NCBI GenBank assembly: GCA_043782755.1
Contig: JAYWAC010000241.1
Span: 1 to 27,812 of the forward strand
Origin: JADJYF01 sp043782755
GTDB taxonomy: Bacteria > Pseudomonadota > Gammaproteobacteria > Ga0077536
Length of the DNA stretch: 27,812 nucleotides
Direction: 5' to 3'
The translations under genes were made by a program, and so were the position numbers. The notes below the pieces were generated by a model. That model was not told the origin of the DNA and did no database searches. It was given only the letters and a program-made list of their open reading frames with translations. Below, one piece after another: positions 8,190-16,039 of the stretch (its first letter is position 1; every line of letters starts with the position of its first letter).

Positions 8190-9614
8190 ATGACTACGCC
8201 ATCACCACAGCGCGCCCTGCTGCTGCTGGTCGATGACGACGAGCTGATCGTGGATGCGCTCGGCTTCGTGCTGGGCGACGAGTTCGAGATCCTGTCCGCG
8301 TCGAACCGTGCCGAGGCGCGCGAATTACTGCGTCACACCCAACCGGCGCCGCAACTGGCGCTGATCGATCTCGGTCTGCCGCCCGAACCCCACGCACCTG
8401 GCGAAGGCTTTGCCCTGATCGGCGAATTGTTTGCCTTCAATCCGGCCATGAAAGTGCTGGTGCTGTCGGGCCAGGACGAGCGCCGCAATATCCAGCATGC
8501 GCTGACCCTGGGCGCGGTCGACTTCGTGCCCAAGCCCTGCGAGCCAGCCTTGCTGCGTGCGCGACTCAAACACCAATTGCTGTTGCTCGAGGCGGAAGGT
8601 CACCAGCTCGCACCTAGCGGCGGCGCGCGCGAACTCTTGCTCGGCGCCAGTGCCGGCATGGCAACCCTGCGCGCGCTCATCGAACAGTTCGCCGACACGC
8701 CCTTCCCGGTGTTGGTGGAAGGTGAGTCCGGCAGCGGCAAGGAACTGGTCGCGCAGGCCCTGCATGCCGCCAGCGCGCGCAAGCGCGGGCTGCTATTGAC
8801 CATGAACTGCGCGGCCTTCAGTCCCGATCTGCTGGAGGCACAGTTGTTTGGTCATGCACGCGGCGCCTATACCGGTGCCGACAAGGCGCGCGCCGGATTC
8901 TTCGAAGAGGCCAGTGACGGCACCCTGTTCCTCGACGAAGTGGGCGAGATGCCACTCGATCTGCAATCGAAATTCCTGCGCGTATTGGAAAACGGCGAGT
9001 ACTACCGACTCGGTGAGACCGAGCCGCGCCGTTCCAAGGCGCGCATCGTCGCCGCCACCAATCGTGAGTTGCGCGAACTGGCGCGCGCCGGCCAGTTCCG
9101 CCAGGACCTTTTCCATCGCCTGAGTGTGTTGACGATCAGCGTGCCACCGCTGCGCAGCCGCGGCGAGGACTGGCAATTGCTGCTCGATGCCTTTCAGCGC
9201 CAGTACGCCGCCAGCATCAAGCCCTTCACCTTGGCGCCTGCCGCCGCCGCGCTGCTGGCGGGCTACGCCTTCCCCGGCAATGTGCGTGAGCTACGCAACA
9301 TCGTCATTCGCTTAGGGGCGCGGTATCCCGGCCAGTGCGTGACGACGGATCAGCTGCGGCCAGAACTGGAACTCGACTACCAGGCCGCGCCGAACAGCGC
9401 GGTGCGCGACGGGATGGCGTTGGAAAGTCGCTTGCGGCAACCCGGCTTTCGGCTCGACGACGAGCTGGCGGGGCTGGAACGTCAGTTCATCGAAACGGCG
9501 CTGCGCCTCGGCGGCGGCAATTTGAGCAAGGCGGCGCGCCTGCTGGGGGTTAATCGCACCACGCTCTACAGTCGCATGGCGCGCCTGTCCTTCAGCCCGC
9601 CGGCGGACGAATAA
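8190..9614 (+). CDS. Sigma-54-dependent response regulator, PrsR-like
   Basis: The 474-residue protein has three domains. The receiver (about 10-130) carries acidic residues D15-D17, phospho-acceptor D60 in LIDLGLPP, S93 and K115. The AAA+ sigma-54 activator (about 150-385) has Walker A GESGSGKE at 178-185, a GAYTGA loop at 225-230 where GAFTGA is the commonest form, and Walker B TLFLDEVGEM. A Fis-type helix-turn-helix lies at the C-terminus (GGNLSKAARLLGVNRTTLY). The stretch DLGLPPEPHAPGEG after the phospho-site recalls the PEP-CTERM-associated regulator PrsR more than PilR. I chose the ATG at 8190, just after the metF stop; an in-frame ATG at 8142 would overlap metF. The gene is 3 nt from mshM. 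It is the obvious candidate to activate the sigma-54 promoter at 26134. Confidence 0.9.
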   Translation: MTTPSPQRALLLLVDDDELIVDALGFVLGDEFEILSASNRAEARELLRHTQPAPQLALIDLGLPPEPHAPGEGFALIGELFAFNPAMKVLVLSGQDERRNIQHALTLGAVDFVPKPCEPALLRARLKHQLLLLEAEGHQLAPSGGARELLLGASAGMATLRALIEQFADTPFPVLVEGESGSGKELVAQALHAASARKRGLLLTMNCAAFSPDLLEAQLFGHARGAYTGADKARAGFFEEASDGTLFLDEVGEMPLDLQSKFLRVLENGEYYRLGETEPRRSKARIVAATNRELRELARAGQFRQDLFHRLSVLTISVPPLRSRGEDWQLLLDAFQRQYAASIKPFTLAPAAAALLAGYAFPGNVRELRNIVIRLGARYPGQCVTTDQLRPELELDYQAAPNSAVRDGMALESRLRQPGFRLDDELAGLERQFIETALRLGGGNLSKAARLLGVNRTTLYSRMARLSFSPPADE

Positions 9615-9617
9615 CCC

Positions 9618-10766
9618 ATGTACGAACGGCATTTCGGTCTCACCAAGCCGCCGTTTCGCATCACCCCCGATCCGGAGTTCTTTTTTCCAGGGGGCAATCG
9701 CGGTGCGGTGTTGGAAGCGTTGATCTACGCCACCGCTCGTGGCGAGGGCATCGTCAAAGTGGTGGGTGAGGTCGGTAGCGGCAAGACCATGCTCTGTCGC
9801 ATGCTGGAGCGTGAGCTGCCGGCCGACTGCGAGATCGTCTTCGTCGCCAATCCGCGTCTCTATCCCGATGCCGTGCTGCATGCCATCGCCACTGAGCTGG
9901 GTTTAAGCGTCGCGCCCGAGGATTCCAAACTCAAGGTTCTGCACGCCTTGCAGGATTACCTGCTGGCCAAACATGCCGCCGGGCGGCGCGTGGTGATGTT
10001 CATCGAGGAGGCGCAGGCCATGCCGGTAGAGACGCTGGAAGAAATCCGCCTGCTCAGCAATCTCGAGACCACCCAGGCCAAATTGCTGCAGATCGTGTTG
10101 TTCGGTCAGCCCGAGCTCGACGACAAGCTCGCCCTGCACGAGATTCGCCAGCTACGCGAGCGCATCACCCACGGTTTCCAATTGACACCGCTCAAGCGCG
10201 AGCAGATTCGCGACTACCTGCTGGCACGCTTGCGGGCCAGCGGCTATCGCGGCGAAGGCCTGTTCTCGCCGGCCGCGATTCGCGCCATTGAGCGCGCCTC
10301 GGCAGGCTTGCTGCGACGAATCAACGTGCTGGCCGATAAAGCCTTACTGGCGGCCTACGCCGGCCAGGCCACGCAGGTCGAGCGTGCGCATGTACAGCGT
10401 GCGGTGGCCGACAGCGAATTCGGTGCGGCCGTCGGGCTCGCTCGCTGGCCAGTGCTGGTGGCCATCGTGCTGCCGGTCGTGGGTCTCGTGATCTGGATGC
10501 TGGGCAATGCTCAGGAATTTATCCCGCATAAGGCAAGCCAAGCGCCGACTGCTGCCTCGACGGCGGTGCTTGGACCTAAGTTGGACCCGTCGCCGGCCGC
10601 GCCCCCGCCGGGGTCGCCAGGCGTGCCCGACATCGGCGCGGTGCTTTATCCGCAGGTCGCGCCGGACACCGGGCTGGTCGGCCTTGAGCATCTGAGCCCG
10701 GCCGGATTGCCGACACTAGATAGCAAGGCCTTGCTGGAAAAATGGGGCGGCGCCGCAAAGCCCTGA
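9618..10766 (+). CDS. mshM: MshM/ExeA-like AAA ATPase
   Basis: The 382-residue protein resembles the GspA/ExeA/MshM ATPases, inner-membrane proteins that help place or assemble the secretin of MSHA pili and type II secretion systems. It begins with the family hallmark MYERHFGLTKPPFRITPDPEF. Walker A GEVGSGKT is at residues 50-57 and Walker B VVMFIEEAQ at 125-133. A single membrane segment lies at about 277-295 (WPVLVAIVLPVVGLVIWML), followed by a short proline- and alanine-rich tail of about 85 residues. There is no obvious peptidoglycan-binding domain. It starts 3 nt after the response-regulator stop, so the two are surely cotranscribed. Two hairpins and an AT-rich island separate it from mshL. 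Confidence 0.88.
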   Translation: MYERHFGLTKPPFRITPDPEFFFPGGNRGAVLEALIYATARGEGIVKVVGEVGSGKTMLCRMLERELPADCEIVFVANPRLYPDAVLHAIATELGLSVAPEDSKLKVLHALQDYLLAKHAAGRRVVMFIEEAQAMPVETLEEIRLLSNLETTQAKLLQIVLFGQPELDDKLALHEIRQLRERITHGFQLTPLKREQIRDYLLARLRASGYRGEGLFSPAAIRAIERASAGLLRRINVLADKALLAAYAGQATQVERAHVQRAVADSEFGAAVGLARWPVLVAIVLPVVGLVIWMLGNAQEFIPHKASQAPTAASTAVLGPKLDPSPAAPPPGSPGVPDIGAVLYPQVAPDTGLVGLEHLSPAGLPTLDSKALLEKWGGAAKP

Positions 10767-10820
10767 CCCAACCAGGCCGCCTGGTGGGCGGAGAACTGAG
10801 AATATAGTTCTTTATTTATT
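10767..10820 (+). terminator. Tandem hairpins after mshM, possible terminator
   Basis: One nucleotide past the mshM stop, CCC(a)ACCAGG pairs with CCTGGTGGG around a CCG loop (10767-10788), a strong 9-bp stem with one bulge. A second hairpin follows, AGAACT/AGTTCT with an 8-nt loop (10792-10811), and then the T-rich TTATTTATT (10812-10820). The second stem plus the T-rich tail looks like a weak intrinsic terminator. Together they suggest that transcription from the metF/regulator side is reduced before mshL. Confidence 0.5.
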
Positions 10821-10844
10821 AGATATTTATAGTAGATTTATAAT
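10815..10844 (+). promoter_or_regulatory. Candidate promoter of the pilus assembly operon
   Basis: A perfect TATAAT (10839-10844) lies in a markedly AT-rich island of about 60 bp, in strong contrast to the GC-rich surroundings. The -35 region at about 17 nt spacing is only TTATTA. A start near 10851 would leave about 39 nt before the mshL ATG. No convincing sigma-54 -24/-12 element is present, so this looks like a sigma-70-type promoter. Its AT-richness could also attract a nucleoid silencer. Confidence 0.5.
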
Positions 10845-10889
10845 GTGTTATGTTGGATACGGGCGATCCTGAGCCGCAGTCCCGGGCCT

Positions 10890-12584
10890 ATGCACAAGAA
10901 ATTCAAAACGATAGTCGCGACGCTACTGGCGGTGGCCGCAGTCGGTTGCGCCGAGATCCGACCGCATCCGCCGGCGGCGCCACCTGCCGGCCACCTGAGC
11001 AATGCGCCCGCCGCTCCCGCGAGTGGCATTCCGGATGTCGTCAGCCAGGTGCCCTATGTGCCGACGCCTGCCGCGACCCCCGCCCAGGAACGCTACACCG
11101 TGGTGGTCAACGATGTGCCGGTGCGCGAACTACTGTTTGCTCTGGCGCGTGACGCCAAGCTCAACATCGATATCGGCGGCGCGATCAGCGGCAACGTCAC
11201 GCTGAACGCCATCGATCAGACCCTGCCGCAGATCCTTGAACGCGTTGCTCGTCAGGTTTCGCTGCGCTACGAGGTCACCCAGGACACCATCGTTATCGCG
11301 CCTGACGACCCTTATCTACGCACTTATGACGTCGGCTACGTGAATCTCTCGCGCGATGTCGACACCACCGTCAACGTCGCCACGCGAGTCGCCACCACCG
11401 GTGACAGTGCGGTCGAAAACGGCAGCGGTGGTGGCGGTGGTCGCAGCAGCGGTGGTGGTGAGAACAACTCCTCGTCAACGCGCCTTGAAACCCGTTCTTA
11501 CAATCGCTTCTGGGACACGCTGCGCTCCAACATCCTGTCCATCCTCGGTGAGGCCAACACCATCACCGGCGACACGCAGGCCTCTGACAAAGTCATCGTC
11601 AACGCCGAGAGCGGCCTCATCACCGTGCGCGCCACCAGTCGTCAGCACAAGATCATCGAGGAGTTCATCGATCGCGCACTGGTCAACGCGCGCCGCCAGG
11701 TCATGATCGAGGCGACCATCGTCGAGGTGTCCTTGAGTGATCAATATCAAGCGGGCGTTGACTGGAATCTGTTGTTGAACAAATCCAATTCGGCCGGTTT
11801 CAAGGTCGATCAATCGGTACTCGGCAAGATTGCCGACGGCGCGATCGACAACGCCATCTCATCGTTCACACTCGGCTACACCAATCCTGTCCTGGGCGAT
11901 AACTCCGTGAGCGCGACGGTGCGTTTGTTGCACGAGTTTGGTGACACGCGGGTGTTGTCTAGCCCGCGTCTCATGGTCTTGAACAATCAGACTGCGGTCC
12001 TGAAAGTCGTTGAGGAATTGGTGTATTTCACGCTGAAAGTCACCGACAAGGATTCGACCGCCACCACCCAGGGCCGCACCTTGGTTGAAACCGATGTGCA
12101 CTCCGTGCCGGTCGGCTTGGTCATGGCGGTCACGCCGCAGGTCTCCGCCAACAGCGAAGTGACGCTGACGGTGCGCCCGACCATTTCTCAGAAGATCGAT
12201 GACGCCGTTGATCCTGGTCCGGGACTTGTCACCGCGCTGCGTGGTTCGTCGAGCAATGTCACCAATCTGGTGCCGGTGATACGCGTGCGCGAAATGGAAT
12301 CGGTGTTGAAATTGATCGACGGTCAGATCGGCGTGCTCGGTGGGCTCATGCAGGACGACATGCGCGGCGGCAACCGCGACGTGCCGGGACTGTCGCGCTT
12401 GCCGGTGATCGGCCGCCTGTTCTTCCGCACCGAAGAGACCAACAAGCGCAAGACCGAACTGGTGGTGTTCCTGCGTCCGGTGGTGGTGCGCGATCCGAGT
12501 ATCAATACCGATCTCAAGGACTACAGCGGCCTGCTCGGCACGTCCGCGCCGGTGTCCTCCGCTACCGCGCCAGCGGCGCCGTGA
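10890..12584 (+). CDS. mshL: MSHA-type pilus secretin MshL (lipoprotein)
   Basis: The 564-residue protein is the outer-membrane secretin through which the pilus passes. It starts with a lipoprotein signal peptide ending in AAVGC, so C20 is the predicted lipidated cysteine. An STN/N0-like domain follows (about 70-170, VVNDVPVRELLFALARDAKL). A glycine/serine/asparagine-rich linker lies at about 177-195, then an N1-type domain and the secretin core with VSATVRLLHEFGDTRVLSSPR and the C-terminal signature VPGLSRLPVIGRLFF. I chose the ATG at 10890 because it gives the signal peptide exactly. A GTG at 10845 in the same frame lies inside the promoter region. The Shine-Dalgarno sequence is weak. It heads the assembly operon and partners MshM and MshN. 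Confidence 0.92.
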   Translation: MHKKFKTIVATLLAVAAVGCAEIRPHPPAAPPAGHLSNAPAAPASGIPDVVSQVPYVPTPAATPAQERYTVVVNDVPVRELLFALARDAKLNIDIGGAISGNVTLNAIDQTLPQILERVARQVSLRYEVTQDTIVIAPDDPYLRTYDVGYVNLSRDVDTTVNVATRVATTGDSAVENGSGGGGGRSSGGGENNSSSTRLETRSYNRFWDTLRSNILSILGEANTITGDTQASDKVIVNAESGLITVRATSRQHKIIEEFIDRALVNARRQVMIEATIVEVSLSDQYQAGVDWNLLLNKSNSAGFKVDQSVLGKIADGAIDNAISSFTLGYTNPVLGDNSVSATVRLLHEFGDTRVLSSPRLMVLNNQTAVLKVVEELVYFTLKVTDKDSTATTQGRTLVETDVHSVPVGLVMAVTPQVSANSEVTLTVRPTISQKIDDAVDPGPGLVTALRGSSSNVTNLVPVIRVREMESVLKLIDGQIGVLGGLMQDDMRGGNRDVPGLSRLPVIGRLFFRTEETNKRKTELVVFLRPVVVRDPSINTDLKDYSGLLGTSAPVSSATAPAAP

Positions 12585-12594
12585 CGGAGTGGCC

Positions 12595-12672
12595 ATGTCG
12601 CGCGCCGCGTCCATCGCGCTGCTGTCATCCGCCGCCGCTGAGCAGATGATCAGCCGCGAGGCGCGCCCATGA
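12595..12672 (+). CDS. Possible 25-residue leader ORF coupled to mshN
   Basis: Between mshL and mshN an ATG at 12595, preceded by GGAG at 5-nt spacing, opens a 25-codon frame. The product begins MSRAASIALLSSAAAEQMI, and its stop overlaps the mshN start as ATGA (12669-12672). The start and stop placement is what a translational coupling cistron would look like. Against it, the peptide has no recognisable homology and any 84-nt gap can hold such a frame by chance. Confidence 0.3.
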   Translation: MSRAASIALLSSAAAEQMISREARP

Positions 12673-14333
12673 GTCTGTTGATGGACGCCTTGCGTCGCGC
12701 TGAGGCCGACAAGAAGGCGCAGGAGGAACGTGCCGCGCGCGCCGCCGGCGGTGAAGCCGCCGCCGAGGGCAGTGTCATCACACGCATGTCGCCCTACAGC
12801 AAATCTCAGGACGACACCGTCCAGATCGATGGTCGCGCGTTGCAGGCCGCCGCCGCCACGATGGCCGATTTCGATCTGCGAATTGACGACAATCTCGATC
12901 GCAGACTGTCCATGACCCTGCCCGAGAGCCTGAGTCTCGAACCGCTGCAAGGGCCCGCCGCGACCGACGCCAGTGATACCGATTTCGGCACTCTAGCCAG
13001 CGATGTGGACGACGATTTTGACGCCGCAGAATTTGGTGCCAATGTGACCTATGCCGGGCGCGTCGAGCGTCGCGAACAGACCGGCACCCTGCCTTCCTCG
13101 CGTGGCATGGTCAGCGATCTCGATGATTATTTCGATCGCGCTCATGAGACGGAGCCGCCGCGCACCGCGCAGCGCAGTGAGGACGGTACGCTGGAGGAGG
13201 TCGCCGCCCATACCGTGGTCGGTGCGCAGACCGTGTTCCGCGCCGGCGAACGTGCACGCAGTGGTCGGCTGCTGACCTGGGTGGCCGCGATTGCGGCCTG
13301 CGCGGTGCTCGGCATTGCGGCCCTGGGTGTGTATTACGCAGGTGTCGAGCCTGCGCCCCATGTCGTACCTTCGCCGGAAGTCGCGCGTGACGTCGAAAAG
13401 CCTAGCCCTCATGAGCGAGCGCTTGCGCCGCTGACAACGCCTGAGTCCAGTGCCGCTCAGGAACTCGCCCGTATCGATACGCAACCGCCGCCGGTGCAGG
13501 AAGCCCCGGTCACGGCGGAACCTGTGCGCTCGGCGCCAGCGGTCGTCACGCCTGAACAGGTGCCGCCAGCGCCGAATACGCCGGCCAAGGAAGCCGTCGC
13601 GGCGAAGTCGCTGGCCGCCCCTATTGCGACGTATTCCGAGAAGAAACCACAGCGGGCCTCACCTATGACGCAAGCCGCCGGCCCACGCGCCGTGAGCGAG
13701 GAAATCAATGCCGGCGAAGTGCAAATCTCGCGCAGCCAGACACCCAACAATGTCGACGCCGCGCTGAACAAGGCCTATGCCGCCTTTCAGTCCGGCGACC
13801 TCGATAGCGCGGCCAAGCTCTACAACACCGCGCGCCTTGCCGACCCTGAACGCCGCGACACCTTGTTGGGCCTCGGCGCGGTGGCGCTCAAACGCGGCGA
13901 TCTGCCGCGCGCTTACGACTACTACGCTGAAGTACTCAAGCGTCATCCCCATGACCCGGTGGCCAGCGCTGCGGTCTTCAACATGACCGAGGCCGAAGGC
14001 GAGGGCGGCGCCGCGCGTTTGCGTCTGCTGCTCGACGGTCATGCCGATGCCGCCTACATCCATGCCGCGCTCGGCAACTGGTATGCACGTCGCGGCCGTT
14101 GGCCTGACGCGCAGCAAGCCTATTTCGACGCCGCGCGTCTTGATGCTGCCAATCCCGACTACGCTTTCAATCTGGCCGTCAGTCTCGAACACATGGGTCA
14201 AGGTGTCGCGGCGCTCGGCTATTACCAGACGAGCCTGTCCTTGCGCGCCCAGCACGGCGCGGGTTTCAACACCCAGAGCGCGGAAGATCGCATTCGCGCC
14301 CTGTCCGCGCCGGCCTCGACCAGCACGCCGTGA
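12669..14333 (+). CDS. mshN: MshN-like TPR protein
   Basis: The 554-residue protein begins MSLLMDALRRAEADKK, the hallmark N-terminus of MshN and GspB-like proteins. The cytoplasmic N-terminal half is acidic and low in complexity. One membrane segment lies at about 201-224 (LLTWVAAIAACAVLGIAALG). A proline/alanine-rich spacer (about 226-350) then leads to tetratricopeptide-like repeats from about 365 to 540 (DAALNKAYAAFQSGDLDSAAKLY and later helices) in the periplasm. MshN is thought to support secretin assembly. A GAGG 8-10 nt upstream supports the ATG. The stop overlaps the next start as GTGA. Conservation is strongest at the two ends. Confidence 0.82.
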   Translation: MSLLMDALRRAEADKKAQEERAARAAGGEAAAEGSVITRMSPYSKSQDDTVQIDGRALQAAAATMADFDLRIDDNLDRRLSMTLPESLSLEPLQGPAATDASDTDFGTLASDVDDDFDAAEFGANVTYAGRVERREQTGTLPSSRGMVSDLDDYFDRAHETEPPRTAQRSEDGTLEEVAAHTVVGAQTVFRAGERARSGRLLTWVAAIAACAVLGIAALGVYYAGVEPAPHVVPSPEVARDVEKPSPHERALAPLTTPESSAAQELARIDTQPPPVQEAPVTAEPVRSAPAVVTPEQVPPAPNTPAKEAVAAKSLAAPIATYSEKKPQRASPMTQAAGPRAVSEEINAGEVQISRSQTPNNVDAALNKAYAAFQSGDLDSAAKLYNTARLADPERRDTLLGLGAVALKRGDLPRAYDYYAEVLKRHPHDPVASAAVFNMTEAEGEGGAARLRLLLDGHADAAYIHAALGNWYARRGRWPDAQQAYFDAARLDAANPDYAFNLAVSLEHMGQGVAALGYYQTSLSLRAQHGAGFNTQSAEDRIRALSAPASTSTP

Positions 14334-16039
14334 GCACGCCGAAACGATCACTGCGTATCGGCGAGCTGTTGGTGCAGAAGGGCGTTGTCAGCTCGGATCA
14401 AATCCGCATCGCGCTGACCGAGCAACGCAAGAATCGCGATCATCTCGGCCGCATTCTGGTGCGCCTTGGTTTTGCCACCGAGGCCATCATTCTCGACGTA
14501 CTGGGCGGCGCACTCGGCCAACAAAAAGCGCAGCTTTCGCAGGTGGTGGTGGATTCGGAAGCCATCCGCCTGATCCCGAAAGACATGGCGCGGCGCTTCC
14601 ACATCCTGCCGCTGACCTTTGATGCCAACAACAATCGTCTGACGGTGGCGATGGCCGACACCTTCAATGTCGTCGCCCTCGATCAGATCGCCGCCCATCT
14701 CGGCGGTGCGGTCGAGATCGTGCCGCTGATGGCGGGCGAGGCCGAGATCGAGAAAGCCATCGATCAGTTCTACGGCTTCGAACTCTCGGTCGATGGCATT
14801 CTGCGCGAAATAGAAACCGGCGAAATCGACTACGAAAGTCTCGATGCCGACAGCGCCGAATACAGTCAGCCGGTCGTGCGTCTGGTCAATGCCTTGTTAT
14901 CCGACGCGGTCAAGCGCGGTGCCTCCGACATCCACTTCGAACCGGAAGAAGGCTTTCTGCGTTTTCGCTATCGTATCGACGGCGTGCTGCGTCAGATTCG
15001 ATCACTGCATAAGAACTACTGGTCGGCACTCGCGGTGCGTTTGAAAGTGATGTCGGGCATGGACATCGCCGAGACCCGCGCGCCGCAGGACGGTCGCATC
15101 ACCTTGAGTCTCTCGGGGCGCCAGATCGACTTTCGTGTTTCAACCTTTCCGACCGTACACGGCGAGAATATCGTACTGCGCGTGCTCGATCGCCAGAAAG
15201 GCATTGTGCCTATCGATGAGCTTGGTCTCGACGACGATGTGTTGATGACCTTGAAACTGATGGTGGCGCGACCCGAGGGCTTGTTGCTGGTGACTGGTCC
15301 GACCGGCAGCGGCAAGACCACCACGCTCTATAGCCTGCTGAACCATCTGAACACCGAGTCGGTCAACATCATGACCCTCGAAGACCCGGTTGAATATCCG
15401 ATGGGCATGATACGCCAGACCTCGATCAACGAAGTCGCGCGGCTTGATTTCGCGAGTGGCGTGCGTTCGATCCTGCGCCAGGACCCGGACATCATTCTGG
15501 TCGGCGAAATCCGTGACGAGGACACCGCCTCGATGGCCTTTCGCGCGGCCATGACCGGCCATCAGGTGTTCTCGACGCTGCACACCAATTCTTCGCTGGG
15601 CACGCTGCCACGCCTGCTCGATATGGGCATACGGCCTGAGATTCTGGCCGGCAATATCATCGGCATTCTGGCCCAGCGCTTGATCCGCAAGCTGCGACTC
15701 GACTGCCGCGAAGCCTACCAACCCAGCGAATTCGAACGCCGCATTCTCGGCATTGAATCGACACCGCGCGGCCAGATCATCTATCGCGTTGCCGAGGAAT
15801 TCGGTCATACCCCGCACCAGGGCTACGAAGGGCGCACGGCGCTGATCGAAGTGCTGCGTTTCGATCGCGAAATCGATGAGCTGATCGCACAGAACGCCAA
15901 GCTCAAGGAACTGACGGTCGCTGCGCGTCGGCGCGGCTTTCAGAGCCTCGCCGATGTTGCCATCAAGCGCGTGCTGGAAGGCCTGACTTCGCTCGATGAA
16001 GTCTCGCGCGTGGTGGATTTGACCGAGAGGCTGGGCTGA
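14330..16039 (+). CDS. mshE: MSHA pilus extension ATPase MshE
   Basis: The 569-residue GspE/PilB-family ATPase powers pilus extension. The N-terminus carries two MshEN-type repeats, RIGELLVQKGVVSSDQIR and LGRILVRLGFATEAIIL, about 5 residues apart; this domain binds cyclic di-GMP in characterised MshE. The ATPase core has Walker A GPTGSGKT at 323-330, the acidic box EDPVEYPMGMIRQ, Walker B around G392-E393 (IILVGEIRDEDTA) and the His box STLHTNSS. The zinc-binding tetracysteine of most relatives is lost. Only C459 remains, and the second CxxC region reads EEFGHTPHQGYEGRTAL. The GTG start at 14330 overlaps the mshN stop, and the stop overlaps the mshG ATG, so the three genes are probably translationally coupled. 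Confidence 0.94.
   Translation: MSTPKRSLRIGELLVQKGVVSSDQIRIALTEQRKNRDHLGRILVRLGFATEAIILDVLGGALGQQKAQLSQVVVDSEAIRLIPKDMARRFHILPLTFDANNNRLTVAMADTFNVVALDQIAAHLGGAVEIVPLMAGEAEIEKAIDQFYGFELSVDGILREIETGEIDYESLDADSAEYSQPVVRLVNALLSDAVKRGASDIHFEPEEGFLRFRYRIDGVLRQIRSLHKNYWSALAVRLKVMSGMDIAETRAPQDGRITLSLSGRQIDFRVSTFPTVHGENIVLRVLDRQKGIVPIDELGLDDDVLMTLKLMVARPEGLLLVTGPTGSGKTTTLYSLLNHLNTESVNIMTLEDPVEYPMGMIRQTSINEVARLDFASGVRSILRQDPDIILVGEIRDEDTASMAFRAAMTGHQVFSTLHTNSSLGTLPRLLDMGIRPEILAGNIIGILAQRLIRKLRLDCREAYQPSEFERRILGIESTPRGQIIYRVAEEFGHTPHQGYEGRTALIEVLRFDREIDELIAQNAKLKELTVAARRRGFQSLADVAIKRVLEGLTSLDEVSRVVDLTERLG

Noticed and set aside
10861..10874. GG-N10-GC spacing just upstream of mshL
   Set aside because: The flanking bases do not match TGGCAC or TTGC, and a clear TATAAT box lies immediately upstream.
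11420..11480. Short tandem repeat of GGT/GGC-type codons in mshL
   Set aside because: It encodes the flexible Gly/Ser/Asn linker between secretin domains; such simple sequence is common and not a phase-variable tract of the usual kind.
11859..12950. Open frame of 363 codons on the minus strand opposite mshL and mshN
   Set aside because: Histidine- and glutamine-rich shadow of the secretin gene, with no ribosome-binding site or motif.
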